A stretch of 64,000 nt of DNA from Marivita lacus (GCF_014637725.1 NZ_BMFC01000008.1:1-64000); one strand, 5' to 3'. Positions 54,363 through 63,630 are shown, counted from the first letter of the stretch. The notes: generated by a model from the sequence alone, not told the origin. Program-made: numbers and translations.

Positions 54363-55541
54363 ATGAGATCAGTGCGTTTTGTGTGTGTTTTTGCGTCCGT
54401 GGTCGCTTTTGGTCTCACAACCAGCGCCAACGCGCAGATCGAGATCGACATTCAGTACATCAAGCAGCTTGTTGACGCTCCGCCAACCCTGTCCAATCTC
54501 GACCCTATCCCCGAAGACCTTGGAACGCACGGCGCCGAACTGGGTCTGCAGGACAACGCCACGACCGGGCGGTTCCTCGGGCAAACCTACAGCCTGACCG
54601 TGACCGAAGTTGACGTGGGTGGGGATTTCGCAGAAGCCGTACGCTCTGCCTTGAGCAGCAGCGACTTGCTCGTGCTGGATGCACCGCAAGAGCAGGTTCT
54701 GATGGCAGCCGATATGCCCGAAACGGCAGGCGCGCTTTTGTTCAACACGCGTGCAGCCGATGTCGCGCTGCGCAGCGATGCGTGTCGGGCAAATTTGCTA
54801 CACACCTTGCCCTCCTACGCAATGAAGGCGGATGCGCTGATGCAGTTCTTCGTGCAACGGCGCTGGGAAGACATCGCATTGATCGCCGGAGAGCGCCCCG
54901 ATGACCAGGCCTGGGCGGATACGCTGGAAAACTCGGCGCGCAAGTTCGGGCTGAAATTCGGTGCGCGCAAGACATGGGTCTTTGATGCCGACATGCGACG
55001 CAACGCGTCCCAGGAAGTACCGCTTTTCACTCAGGAGCTTGGCGATTACGACGTGCTTCTTGTGGCCGACGCTGCGGATGATTTCGCGCGCTACATTCCG
55101 TACAACACGTGGCGACCGCGCCCGGTGGCCGGCTCTGCAGGGTTGCGCCCGGTGACGTGGCACCGCGTGGTAGAACAATGGGGCGCGGCACAGCTTCAGT
55201 CGCGTTTCGATACGCTGGCCGACCGCCCTATGCAGGACCGCGACTATGCCGCTTGGGCAGCGGTGCGCGCGATCGGCGAAGCGGTGACCCGCACCGGTGC
55301 CGCGGATGCCGAAACGCTGCGGGCCTTCATGTTGTCGCAAGAGTTCGAACTGGCCGGCTTCAAGGGCGCGCCCCTCACATTCCGAACATGGAACGGCCAA
55401 CTGCGCCAACCGATCCCGATTGTCCACGAACGCGCGCTGGTGGCACAGGCACCACTTGAAGGCTTCCTGCACCAGCGCACCGAGTTGGACACGCTTGGCC
55501 TCGATCAGCCTGAGAGCCGTTGTACAGCCTTCGATAACTGA
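54363..55541 (+). CDS. PQQ-alcohol-dehydrogenase-system ABC substrate-binding protein
   Basis: A 392-aa exported protein of the branched-chain-amino-acid-binding fold, in the variant tied to PQQ-dependent alcohol catabolism. Signal peptide FVCVFASVVAFGLTTSANAQ. Characteristic parts: QDNATTGRFLGQTYSLTVTE, ACRANLLHTLPSYAMKADAL and FKGAPLTFRTWNGQLRQPIP. GGGAGGATCGAGTCA precedes the ATG. It heads a six-gene plus-strand run to 59366. The true ligand is unknown; family annotation suggests an alcohol-related compound. Confidence 0.85.
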   Translation: MRSVRFVCVFASVVAFGLTTSANAQIEIDIQYIKQLVDAPPTLSNLDPIPEDLGTHGAELGLQDNATTGRFLGQTYSLTVTEVDVGGDFAEAVRSALSSSDLLVLDAPQEQVLMAADMPETAGALLFNTRAADVALRSDACRANLLHTLPSYAMKADALMQFFVQRRWEDIALIAGERPDDQAWADTLENSARKFGLKFGARKTWVFDADMRRNASQEVPLFTQELGDYDVLLVADAADDFARYIPYNTWRPRPVAGSAGLRPVTWHRVVEQWGAAQLQSRFDTLADRPMQDRDYAAWAAVRAIGEAVTRTGAADAETLRAFMLSQEFELAGFKGAPLTFRTWNGQLRQPIPIVHERALVAQAPLEGFLHQRTELDTLGLDQPESRCTAFDN

Positions 55542-55620
55542 CCTTCATCTTGCTCCGTATGCATCCTGTGAACCAGAGCAGCGCCCCCCGTTCCAATTCC
55601 ACCAGAAAGGACCGACATCG

Positions 55621-56589
55621 ATGAAACTGCCGATCCTCACCGCCCTGACTGCCGCCTTGTTGTCGACCACGGCACTGGCAGACGAGATCTGGGTGACCAA
55701 TGAAAAAGACGATACGATCAGCGTGATCGACGTTGAAACGCTGGACGTCATCCGCACGATCGAGACAGGGGAGCGCCCCCGCGGGATCACCTTCTCCAAG
55801 GATTTCTCGGTGGTTTATATCTGCGCCTCCGACAGCGATGCGGTGCAGGTCATGGACCCGAACACCGGCGAGATCCTCCATGATCTTCCGTCGGGTGAAG
55901 ACCCCGAACAGTTCGTGCTGCATCCGGACAACCGGCATCTCTACATCGCCAACGAGGACGATGCGATCACCACCGTGGTGGATACCGAAACCCGTACCGT
56001 GGTGGCCCAGATCGATGTGGGGATTGAACCCGAGGGCATGGCGGTCTCGCCCGATGGCAAAATCGCCATCACCACGTCCGAGACCACCAACATGGCGCAT
56101 TGGATCGACACCGAAACCCAGCAGCTCTTCGCCAACACGCTGGTCGACTCGCGCCCGCGGCATGCCGAGTTCATCAAGGAGGGTACCGAGCTTTGGGTCA
56201 GCGCCGAAATTGGCGGCACGATTTCCGTATTTGACGTGGCAACCCAGACCGAAAAGACAAAGATCGACTTCGAGTTGCCCAATATCCATCCAGACAGGGT
56301 GCAACCCGTGGGCTTCGAGTTCACCACTGGCGACCGCCATGCCTTCGTGGCGCTGGGGCCGTCGAACCATGTGGCGGTGGTGAATGCCGAGACCTATGAG
56401 GTCGAGGAGTACATCCTTGTCGGTCGCCGGGTCTGGCACATGGATTTCAACCGGGATCGGACGCTGCTTTTCACCACGAACGGAGTGTCCGGCGATGTCA
56501 CCGTGATCGATGTGGCCAGCCGCAAGGCGATCAAGAGCATCAAGGTGGGCCGCTTTCCGTGGGGGGCCGCATTCCGGCCCACGGACTGA
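55621..56589 (+). CDS. YVTN beta-propeller protein, PQQ-catabolism associated
   Basis: A 322-aa periplasmic seven-bladed propeller. Signal peptide PILTALTAALLSTTALA. YVTN-type repeats are seen as IWVTNEKDDTISVIDVETLD, HLYIANEDDAITTVVDTETR and LFTTNGVSGDVTVIDVASRK. This family accompanies PQQ-dependent dehydrogenase clusters; its job is unproven, perhaps a scaffold or binding protein. It is 80 bases after the ABC binding-protein gene. Confidence 0.87.
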   Translation: MKLPILTALTAALLSTTALADEIWVTNEKDDTISVIDVETLDVIRTIETGERPRGITFSKDFSVVYICASDSDAVQVMDPNTGEILHDLPSGEDPEQFVLHPDNRHLYIANEDDAITTVVDTETRTVVAQIDVGIEPEGMAVSPDGKIAITTSETTNMAHWIDTETQQLFANTLVDSRPRHAEFIKEGTELWVSAEIGGTISVFDVATQTEKTKIDFELPNIHPDRVQPVGFEFTTGDRHAFVALGPSNHVAVVNAETYEVEEYILVGRRVWHMDFNRDRTLLFTTNGVSGDVTVIDVASRKAIKSIKVGRFPWGAAFRPTD

Positions 56590-56655
56590 CCCTCAGGGTA
56601 TACCCGCCTCTCACGCGGTTCCCTTAATCAGGTTTTCCAAATAATGGAGTTTTCG

Positions 56656-57102
56656 ATGAAAAAAACTGTGACCGCAATTGCCTTTGCCCTGCTGTCCCCC
56701 ACGCTTGCGCTTGCCGATGGCGCACCCCGCGAAGACTGGGGACGCGCCGGAATCCTGTCCTCGGCCAACAAGGCCGAGTTGCCGCCAATCACCCTCAGCT
56801 CTGGCATGCCTTTGGCGGAAGCCCCTTGGGTTCTTACCTCGGGCACGTATTACGAATTCGAGATCGAAGGTGACGGCTCGGCGGAACTGGCGCTGGAGGG
56901 ATCGGAGTTCTTTCGCGCCATCTGGATTGACGAAATCGTGGTGAACGATCTGGAAATCCGGCCTCTCGGTTTGAACTCGATCGAGTTCGATGACGCCGGG
57001 ACGATGGAGATCGGCTTCGTGGCGATCAAGCCGGGTGCATATTTCCTGCGCATCCCGGGCTCGAGCGGCGAGACGCAGCGGATAGAGATCATCATTGAAT
57101 AG
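56656..57102 (+). CDS. small exported protein of the alcohol oxidation operon
   Basis: A 148-aa protein with signal peptide KKTVTAIAFALLSPTLALAD. The mature part is beta-rich (TSGTYYEFEIEGDGSAELAL, AGTMEIGFVAIKPGAYFLRI) and may have a cupredoxin-like or Ig-like fold, but the His/Cys/Met copper ligands are not evident. GGAG precedes ATG 56656, so the ATG 12 bases upstream is less likely. Found between the propeller and ABC genes. Function unknown. Confidence 0.65.
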   Translation: MKKTVTAIAFALLSPTLALADGAPREDWGRAGILSSANKAELPPITLSSGMPLAEAPWVLTSGTYYEFEIEGDGSAELALEGSEFFRAIWIDEIVVNDLEIRPLGLNSIEFDDAGTMEIGFVAIKPGAYFLRIPGSSGETQRIEIIIE

Positions 57103-57244
57103 CCAGTTGCTTGTTGCCGTGCAGCCACGATGCGTCGACGCATCGTTGATTTACCGGTAACCAAAAACCTGGGCGCGCTGCCGCCGCGCTATTGGCGCCT
57201 CCGCGAGATGAGTTTGAACCAGAGAAGCAGGCAGAACAGCGCGG

Positions 57245-57961
57245 ATGAGTTTGCAGGTCACTGATTTGTCGTTTTCCTACGGGGCGAAGACGGCGCTGGA
57301 GCGCGTATCCTTCGGCGTGGAGCGCGGCCGGTTTGCGGCGCTCCTTGGTCCAAATGGAGCGGGCAAATCAACCTTGTTTTCGCTGATGACACGTCTTTTC
57401 GGAACACAGGGTGGGTCGATTTCGATCGCCGGGCATGATCTTCGGGTCGCCCCTCTGGCGGCGATGGCGGATCTGGGGGTGGTGTTTCAGCAGACGACTC
57501 TCGATCTGGACCTGACGGTACAGCAAAACTTGCGCTATTTTGCGGCTTTGCACGGGATTTCTGGACGCGCGGCGGACAGGCGGATCGACGTGGCGTTGGA
57601 TCGGCTTGGAATGGCCGAGCGCGCAGGAGAAAAGGCGCGCGGGTTGAATGGCGGACACAAGCGGAGGACCGAGATCGCACGGGCTTTGTTGCATGAACCC
57701 AAGGTCTTGTTGCTGGACGAGCCTACAGTGGGGTTGGATGCGGTGACGCGCACAGGGCTGACGCGGCACATTCATGACCTGTGTCTTGAAACCGGTGTGA
57801 CGGTGTTGTGGGCCACACATCTGACGGACGAGGTGTCAGACGCGGATCAGGTGATCCTGCTGCATCGTGGACGCCTTCTGGCGGATGGGCGCTGTGGGGA
57901 CCTTCGGGGCTCAGCTTCCTTGTCGGAGTATTTCGCGCAGATGACGGGGGTTTCGGAATGA
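57245..57961 (+). CDS. ABC transporter ATPase, PQQ-alcohol dehydrogenase system
   Basis: A 238-aa ATPase. Walker A GPNGAGKST, Q loop GVVFQQTTLDLDLTV, signature LNGGHKRRTEIARALLHEP (diverged from LSGGQ), Walker B VLLLDEPTVGLD, and switch His in LWATHLTDEV. This is the DrrA-like type linked to PQQ alcohol catabolism clusters. Its stop overlaps the permease start by four bases (ATGA). The substrate of this ATPase-permease pair is unknown. Confidence 0.9.
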   Translation: MSLQVTDLSFSYGAKTALERVSFGVERGRFAALLGPNGAGKSTLFSLMTRLFGTQGGSISIAGHDLRVAPLAAMADLGVVFQQTTLDLDLTVQQNLRYFAALHGISGRAADRRIDVALDRLGMAERAGEKARGLNGGHKRRTEIARALLHEPKVLLLDEPTVGLDAVTRTGLTRHIHDLCLETGVTVLWATHLTDEVSDADQVILLHRGRLLADGRCGDLRGSASLSEYFAQMTGVSE

Positions 57962-58758
57962 GTGGCCTTGGCCACGCGCTGATCGCAATGCGCGCCATCG
58001 TCACCCGAGAAGCCTTGCGCTTTGTGCATCAACGCGAGCGGTTCATTGCAGCGTTGGTGCGCCCGCTTGTTTGGCTTTTGGTCTTTGCCGCGGGATTCCG
58101 GGCCGCATTGGGTCTGTCGATCACTCCGCCCTACCAGACCTACATCACCTACGAGACGTATATCGTGCCCGGGCTGTGCGGGATGATCCTGCTGTTCAAC
58201 GGAATGCAATCGTCGCTCAGCCTGGTCTATGACCGCGAGATGGGATCGATGCGCTTGTTGTTGACAGCACCCCTGTCACGGGCGTGGCTCTTGTTCAGCA
58301 AGCTTCTGGGCAGCACGATCATTTCGATCTTTCAGGTCTACGCGTTCTTGCTGGTGGCATGGCTGTTCGATATCACCTTGCCGCCACTGGGCTACGTTGC
58401 CGCCCTACCCGCTCTGGTGCTTGCGGGGTTGATGCTGGGGGCGTTGGGGTTGGCGTTGTCGAGTTTCATCAAGCAGTTGGAAAATTTTGCCGGCGTCATG
58501 AATTTCGTCATCTTCCCGATGTTTTTCCTGTCCTCCGCACTCTACCCATTGTGGAAAATGGCGGAAAGCTCGGAGCTCTTGCACGACATTTGTGCGGCCA
58601 ATCCGTTCACCCATGCGGTCGAGTTGATCCGCTTTGCGCTATACGTCGATTTCAATGGCACGGCGCTGGTCTGGACGGGCCTCGCAACACTGGTGTTCAT
58701 GGGGTTCGCTGTTTGGGGATACGACCCGGCACGCGGGATGATGACGCGCAAGGGGTGA
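57958..58758 (+). CDS. ABC-2 type permease, PQQ-alcohol dehydrogenase system
   Basis: A 266-aa membrane subunit with six helices of the ABC-2 (NodJ/DrrB) type. Motifs: RFIAALVRPLVWLLVFAAGF, YETYIVPGLCGMILLFNGMQ, DREMGSMRLLLTAPLSRAWL, and FFLSSALYPLWKM. ABC-2 permeases usually export. Start and overlap with the ATPase stop are well defined. Confidence 0.9.
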   Translation: MSGLGHALIAMRAIVTREALRFVHQRERFIAALVRPLVWLLVFAAGFRAALGLSITPPYQTYITYETYIVPGLCGMILLFNGMQSSLSLVYDREMGSMRLLLTAPLSRAWLLFSKLLGSTIISIFQVYAFLLVAWLFDITLPPLGYVAALPALVLAGLMLGALGLALSSFIKQLENFAGVMNFVIFPMFFLSSALYPLWKMAESSELLHDICAANPFTHAVELIRFALYVDFNGTALVWTGLATLVFMGFAVWGYDPARGMMTRKG

Positions 58759-58811
58759 TCTACGACCATAGCAAGGGTGATTTGCCGCGCGTTTTGCGGT
58801 ACGCCTGTGGG

Positions 58812-59366
58812 ATGAGACATTTTCTGATCCCCTTAAGCTGCGCTGTTGCGCTGAACGCCACCGCCCTGTGGGCCGAACCGGAAGATGATGATCCCGGAGG
58901 CGTGCTGAATCCCGACGAGATGACCTGGCAATCCATGCTGGACCGGGCCGAAAAAGGCGAGACCGGAATGGTGCTGTGTTCCACCGGCTACATGATGACC
59001 AAGTCGGGTGATCATGCAACGGCACGGGCGTTGTTCAAGAATTGCGCCGAGGCAGGCTATACCGGGGCGATGACCTGGATGAGCCAATTGGACAACAACG
59101 GGCTTGGCGGCGAATACGACCCCGACGCAAGTGCGGCATGGGATCAACAGGCTGCCGAGCTTGGTGACCGGGTCGGCAAGTTCAACCACGGTCTGAACCT
59201 GATGCGCGGGCATGGCATTGCCAAGGACGAGGCTTTGGGCCGCCGATATGTCGATGAGGCTGCCGCCGAAGGCTTGCCCGTGGCCAAGCGCTTGCAGGGC
59301 GCGGACTATGATCTCGACGAGGTCACCCCTGATGCCGACAACTGGAAATACGCGCCGGTGTTCTAG
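58812..59366 (+). CDS. Sel1-repeat exported protein
   Basis: A 184-aa protein with signal peptide RHFLIPLSCAVALNATALWA and about two to three Sel1/TPR-like repeats (DHATARALFKNCAEAGYTGA, KFNHGLNLMRGHGIAKDEAL, RRYVDEAAAEGLPVAKRL). Such repeats mediate protein contacts in the periplasm. A GTG start 56 bases earlier is open, but the ATG with GTGGG ahead gives a clean signal peptide. Last gene of the plus operon; its 3' end overlaps the convergent ATPase gene end by four bases. Confidence 0.72.
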   Translation: MRHFLIPLSCAVALNATALWAEPEDDDPGGVLNPDEMTWQSMLDRAEKGETGMVLCSTGYMMTKSGDHATARALFKNCAEAGYTGAMTWMSQLDNNGLGGEYDPDASAAWDQQAAELGDRVGKFNHGLNLMRGHGIAKDEALGRRYVDEAAAEGLPVAKRLQGADYDLDEVTPDADNWKYAPVF

Positions 59367-60031
59367 GAACCGCGCGGTTTGAGTTGCGCGGGCTGGCCCG
59401 ACAATTCAAGGATACGTGTGGCAAGACGCTCGGCCTCGGGGATGGCGTGGGTGACCATGAGCGTGGCGACGGGGTGATTATCGCGAAGGCGCTCAAAAAG
59501 GGTCATCATCTCGTCGCTGAGTTGGGCGTCGAGGCTGACGAAGGGTTCGTCCATCAACAGCAGTTGAGGTTTTCCAGCAAAGGCACGGGCCAGGGACAGG
59601 CGGCGTTGTTGGCCCAGCGAGAGTTGATCGGGAAAGGCGCTGCCTCGGCCGACAAGGCCCACCTCCTCGAGCGCGATCTCGATCTGTGGCAAGGTGAGGC
59701 CAAGAGTTATGGCAAGATTTTCGGCAACGGTGCGCCATCGCATGAGCGTGGGTTCCTGAAACACCATTGCCAACTTTTCTGGGCGCCGCACATGGCCAAG
59801 AAAGCGATGCTCCAAACCGGCGATGATGCGCATCAGGGTGGTCTTTCCGACACCTGACGGGCCGGTGATAGCGACGGTTTCGCGCGGCGCCAGCTTCAGG
59901 TCGATCGCCCCGAGCACCGTCTTGTCACCAAAGTGCATCGCGTCCAGCGAGACAGTGAGAACCGGCAGACCCACCGCCGGTTCTCGCGTGATCTCAGCGC
60001 TCACCAATTTGAGTTTCGGTGTCGCTGTCAC
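59363..60031 (-). CDS. ABC importer ATPase (NitT/TauT type)
   Basis: A 222-aa ATPase: Walker A GPSGVGKTT, Q loop MVFQEPTLMRWRTV, signature QLSLGQQRRLSLARAF, Walker B LLLMDEPFVSLDAQL, switch His in VTHAIPEAE. I prefer the GTG at 60031 with GGAAG ahead, one base after the binding-protein stop; an ATG at 60058 is possible. The permease of this importer is probably at 48533-49372. Short ATPases with a TauB/SsuB-like core fit. Confidence 0.85.
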   Translation of the reverse strand: MTATPKLKLVSAEITREPAVGLPVLTVSLDAMHFGDKTVLGAIDLKLAPRETVAITGPSGVGKTTLMRIIAGLEHRFLGHVRRPEKLAMVFQEPTLMRWRTVAENLAITLGLTLPQIEIALEEVGLVGRGSAFPDQLSLGQQRRLSLARAFAGKPQLLLMDEPFVSLDAQLSDEMMTLFERLRDNHPVATLMVTHAIPEAERLATRILELSGQPAQLKPRGS

Positions 60032-60032
60032 A

Positions 60033-61010
60033 TCAACTTCCAGGTTGGACAAACACACCGTCGGGCAGTGTCGTCGCCGCGCCGATCAGATCTTTCCCAC
60101 CAAGATCGGCCATCAAGGCCAACATGCGCGCAGCTGCATCGATATCGACGGGTTGATCGGCGGGAATACCTTCGATGAAGCCGGCCTTCAGAGCCACGAA
60201 CTCGGCGTCGGAATTGGCGTTCATGATGGGACGCAAGCGGTCCCATGCCGCATCCGAACTGGCCAGCAGGTCTTTGGTGGCGCGGCTGGCTGCGGCCAGG
60301 CCCTTCACCAGATCAGGGTGATCGCGCAGCATTTCACCACGCAGCACGTAACCCAGTAGCGGCGTTTCGGGATCTAGGCCCAGTTCACGTGCAGCGTCAT
60401 CCACGGTGATGAGGGGTGTCATGCCGCCCGCTTCCATCTTGGCGAGGAAATGCCAGAAGTTGATCGCGCCGTCCAATTCCCCCTGAAGCCCGGTCTTGTA
60501 GATCAGGGGCGGCGCGCCGAAGATCTGTTCGGTCTCGGTCACGAGATCCAGACCGTGCATCTTTTCAGCATAGGCGCGCAGGATCAGCCAGCTCTTGTCG
60601 AGCGGACCTCCGGCAATGCCGATCTTGCCGCCCCTGAGGTCGGCCAACGATTTGGCAGTGCTGCCTTCAGGGACAAGAAGTGCGCCCACGGCCTTGGAAT
60701 AGGGGATGAAGATATAATCTCTGCCCTCGGCCCGTTGGCGGGCGACCCAGAGCCAGTCGGAGACGATGACATCGACCTCTTCGCCCTGGAACGCAACTTG
60801 CGCAGCAGAGCCACTAGCCACCCCCAGCAAAGACAGTTCAAAGCCGTTTGCCGTGTCGAAGCCGTTGTGTTTGAGCGTGTCCAGTTCCCAGTTCACGGTC
60901 CCCGTCTGAAGCACGGCAGCTCGCAGCACAGGGGTCTCGGCACTGGCTGCACCGGCGCAGACCAGCAGCGCCGCAGAGGCCGCACGGATGGTGGAGATAA
61001 AGCTCATCAT
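60033..61010 (-). CDS. ABC importer binding protein (NitT/TauT type)
   Basis: A 325-aa periplasmic binding protein. Signal peptide ISTIRAASAALLVCAGAASA. NMT1/OpuAC-like core: VLQTGTVNWELDTLKHNGFD, EEVDVIVSDWLWVARQRAEG, KSLADLRGGKIGIAGGPLDK, FGAPPLIYKTGLQGELDGAI. Family members bind small organic anions, nitrate or vitamins. Location beside a quinoprotein dehydrogenase suggests uptake of something the system needs, but the ligand cannot be read. A strong TACGACC inverted repeat lies 50 bases upstream. Confidence 0.85.
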   Translation of the reverse strand: MMSFISTIRAASAALLVCAGAASAETPVLRAAVLQTGTVNWELDTLKHNGFDTANGFELSLLGVASGSAAQVAFQGEEVDVIVSDWLWVARQRAEGRDYIFIPYSKAVGALLVPEGSTAKSLADLRGGKIGIAGGPLDKSWLILRAYAEKMHGLDLVTETEQIFGAPPLIYKTGLQGELDGAINFWHFLAKMEAGGMTPLITVDDAARELGLDPETPLLGYVLRGEMLRDHPDLVKGLAAASRATKDLLASSDAAWDRLRPIMNANSDAEFVALKAGFIEGIPADQPVDIDAAARMLALMADLGGKDLIGAATTLPDGVFVQPGS

Positions 61011-61060
61011 GTCCTCCCAGAATGGCTGTCCTCACAGTAACAGCGGCTTTTCTTGCGAAA

Positions 61061-61092
61061 ATACGACCAAAGGATGTGGCCATTGGTCGTAT
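61061..61092. promoter_or_regulatory. 10-bp perfect inverted repeat ATACGACCAA-N12-TTGGTCGTAT
   Basis: Left arm 61061-61070, right arm 61083-61092. It sits between the divergent ABC importer operon and the cytochrome c pseudogene. A likely operator for the alcohol-oxidation regulator, since arms recur near 54304 and 61731. Confidence 0.7.
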
Positions 61093-61164
61093 GTGTTGAT
61101 GTGGAGCCAATTGGCGGGTCTGTCGCGTTCCTAAGTTGGTGTTCATTTGCAGGAGACGTTCCTC

Positions 61165-61590
61165 ATGACACGCTTTGCCCTGATTGCCGCAGTCAGGTTC
61201 CGCGCCGTTCCCGCCATTGCCAGCACCACCATGTTCCAGAAGGTCAAAATCGAAGCAGGACAAGCCCTGTTCGAGACCGCGTGCCGACGCTGTCATGCAG
61301 TGGAGGCGACGGATGCCTCATACGATCCGCCGCTTGAGAACGTCGTCGGTCTCAGGACGGGAACATACGAGACCTAAGACTGTTCCATCGCCTTGGAAGC
61401 ATCGGTCGTCGTCTGGGCGCCGGCAGCCTTGTGCGCGTGGATGGTGGATAATGACGGGTTCATGCCCGGCACCAAGATACGCCAAGTCGGCATCGAGGAC
61501 CGAACGGTCCAGGACTTTGGTCCCGCCCAACTCGCGTCGATGCCCACGCAGGACGAGTCGGTGATGTCGAAGGGATCGAGCATCACATAG
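61165..61590 (+). pseudogene. cytochrome c pseudogene upstream of the quinoprotein gene
   Basis: The frame from MTRFALIAAV gives GQALFETACRRCHAVEATDA (heme motif CRRCH), YDPPLENVVGLRTGTYET, then TAA at 61375-61377. It continues in the same frame with APAALCAWMVDNDGFMPGTK (distal Met) and VGIEDRTVQDF. Family members read through with Tyr at the stop, so one base change probably killed it. The C-terminal tail after QDF is also altered. GGAGACG lies before the ATG. Confidence 0.72.
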
Positions 61591-61730
61591 GCAACAGGGA
61601 AGTCGACGCGTAAGGCCGAACCGGGCTCGGGTCTCCTGCACAAGGGCAAGCCGTTGCCCATCATATGCGAATCGGTGGTGCTTTGAGCATAATGAGCAGC
61701 TGTCAACCTCCCAAAGGTCTTACGACCCAA

Positions 61731-61747
61731 GTCTCGTACAACAAAAT
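61731..61747. promoter_or_regulatory. TACGACC motif upstream of the quinoprotein dehydrogenase
   Basis: TACGACCCAAGTCTCGTA contains the TACGACC arm and a shorter mirrored TCGTA, about 90 bases ahead of the dehydrogenase ATG. Spacing differs from the 61061 repeat, so it may be one half-site plus a degenerate one. Confidence 0.5.
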
Positions 61748-61834
61748 TTCGTCATGCCTATACTGCTCGGTAATTTCCATTTGCGCCGGTGTGCAACTGG
61801 AGTTCTGCAACTGAAGTTCATGGGAGGAATACGG

Positions 61835-63604
61835 ATGAACAGATTTGTTGCCACCGTCACAGCCAGCATACTCGCCGCGACAGGCGCGTTTGCCCAAGGT
61901 GTGACCGAGGAGATGCTGGCCAATGACCAGACGATGACCCATCAGGTTGTCACCAACGGAATGGGGCGGCATTTGCAGCGCTATTCGCCGCTGGACATCG
62001 TAAACAAGGACAACGTCAAGAATCTCGTTCCGGCCTGGGCATTCAGCCTTGGCGGAGAGAAGCAGCGTGGGCAAGAGACCCAGCCGCTGATTTATGACGG
62101 GATCATGTATATCACCGGGTCGTATTCGCGGCTCTACGCGCTGGACGTAAACACCGGTAGAGAGCTTTGGCAGTACGACGCCCGTCTGCCAGAAGGCATC
62201 CTGCCGTGCTGTGACGTGATCAACCGTGGCGCCGCCCTGGCAGGCGACAAGGTAATTTTCGGCACGCTGGACGCGCGGATCGTGGCTCTTGACGCCAAGA
62301 CCGGGGATGTTGTCTGGCGTGACCAGATCGACGATTACAAAGCGGGATATTCCTACACGGCGGCGCCGCTGGTCGTGGGCGATCTGGTCATTACCGGCAA
62401 TTCGGGTGGTGAATTCGGGATCGTCGGCACGGTGCAGGCACGCAATGTCGACAACGGTGATCTTGTCTGGGAACGCCCGGTGATCGAAGGCCACATGGGC
62501 ATGCTCAATGGCGAAGAAAGCACCATGACCGGCACGCTGAACGCAACTTGGCCGGGCGACATGTGGAAGACCGGCGGCGGAGCCACTTGGCTGGGCGGAT
62601 CATATGACGCGGACACCGACACGCTGGTCTTCGGCACCGGCAATCCGGCGCCGTGGAACAGCCACCTGCGCAATGCGGGCGCCCCGACTGAGGGCAATAC
62701 CGGCGACAACCTTTATGCCGCAAGCCGTATCGGCATCGACCCGGCCACTGGAGAGATCAAGTGGCACTACCAAACCACGCCGCGCGAAGGCTGGGATTAT
62801 GACGGCGTCAACGAAGTGGTCTCCTATACCGACCGGGCTGGCAACATGCGTTACGCCACGGCTGATCGCAACGGCTTCTTCTATGTTCTGAACCGTGAAG
62901 ACGGAGCGTTCGTCGATGCCTACCCGTTCGTCAAGGACATCTCCTGGGCGTCTGATATCGACGACAATGGGCGACCGATCTTTGTCGAAGAGAACCGCCC
63001 CGGTGATCCTACAGCCTCTACGGATGGCAAGAAAGGTGATGTGGTGTTCTCATCACCCGGCTTCCTTGGTGGCAAGAACTGGATGCCAATGGCGTTTTCG
63101 CAGCGGACCGGCAATTTCTACGTGCCGTCCAACGAATGGGGCATGGACATCTGGAACGAGCCGATCACCTACAAGAAAGGTGCTGCGTACCTCGGGTCCG
63201 GCTTTACGATAAAGCCAAACTACGAGGACCATATCGGGTCACTCAAGGCGATCGACCCCGACACTGGTGAATGGAAGTGGGAATACAAGAACGAAGCCCC
63301 ACTCTGGTCAGGTGTCATGACCACGGCAGGTGGACTTGTGTTTTTCGGCACGCCCGAAGGTGAGTTCCTTGCGCTGGATGACGAGACCGGCGAGGTTCTC
63401 TGGTCGTTCCAGACCGGATCGGGCATCGTGGGCCAGCCGATCACGTGGGATCAGGATGGCGAGCAGTATGTCTCGGTCATCTCGGGCTGGGGTGGAGCGG
63501 TCCCGCTCTGGGGTGGTGAAGTGGCCAAGAAGGTCAGCTACCTGAACCAGGGTGGATTGCTCTGGACTTTCCGACTGCCCAAGGAACTTGCTTCCGCCAA
63601 CTGA
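61835..63604 (+). CDS. PQQ-dependent alcohol dehydrogenase, lanthanide type (XoxF/PedH-like)
   Basis: A 589-aa periplasmic eight-bladed quinoprotein oxidising methanol or other alcohols, passing electrons to cytochrome c. Signal peptide [18 protein letters not shown]. The adjacent-Cys disulfide is LPCCDV at C125-C126, and Trp-rich docking repeats recur (GELWQYD-type blades). The active site reads [11 protein letters not shown]: catalytic Asp321 and, two residues on, Asp323. This second Asp (Ala in Ca-dependent MxaF) marks lanthanide-dependent enzymes. GGGAGGAA precedes ATG 61835. No MxaI small subunit is present. Ethanol- versus methanol-type cannot be settled from sequence. Confidence 0.92.
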   Translation: MNRFVATVTASILAATGAFAQGVTEEMLANDQTMTHQVVTNGMGRHLQRYSPLDIVNKDNVKNLVPAWAFSLGGEKQRGQETQPLIYDGIMYITGSYSRLYALDVNTGRELWQYDARLPEGILPCCDVINRGAALAGDKVIFGTLDARIVALDAKTGDVVWRDQIDDYKAGYSYTAAPLVVGDLVITGNSGGEFGIVGTVQARNVDNGDLVWERPVIEGHMGMLNGEESTMTGTLNATWPGDMWKTGGGATWLGGSYDADTDTLVFGTGNPAPWNSHLRNAGAPTEGNTGDNLYAASRIGIDPATGEIKWHYQTTPREGWDYDGVNEVVSYTDRAGNMRYATADRNGFFYVLNREDGAFVDAYPFVKDISWASDIDDNGRPIFVEENRPGDPTASTDGKKGDVVFSSPGFLGGKNWMPMAFSQRTGNFYVPSNEWGMDIWNEPITYKKGAAYLGSGFTIKPNYEDHIGSLKAIDPDTGEWKWEYKNEAPLWSGVMTTAGGLVFFGTPEGEFLALDDETGEVLWSFQTGSGIVGQPITWDQDGEQYVSVISGWGGAVPLWGGEVAKKVSYLNQGGLLWTFRLPKELASAN

Positions 63605-63630
63605 AACTGACCGCAAGAAATATAAAGGAG

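Noticed and set aside
55375-56439. 354-codon minus-strand frame opposite the propeller gene
   Set aside because: The plus strand has a signal peptide and YVTN repeats; the minus frame is composition noise.
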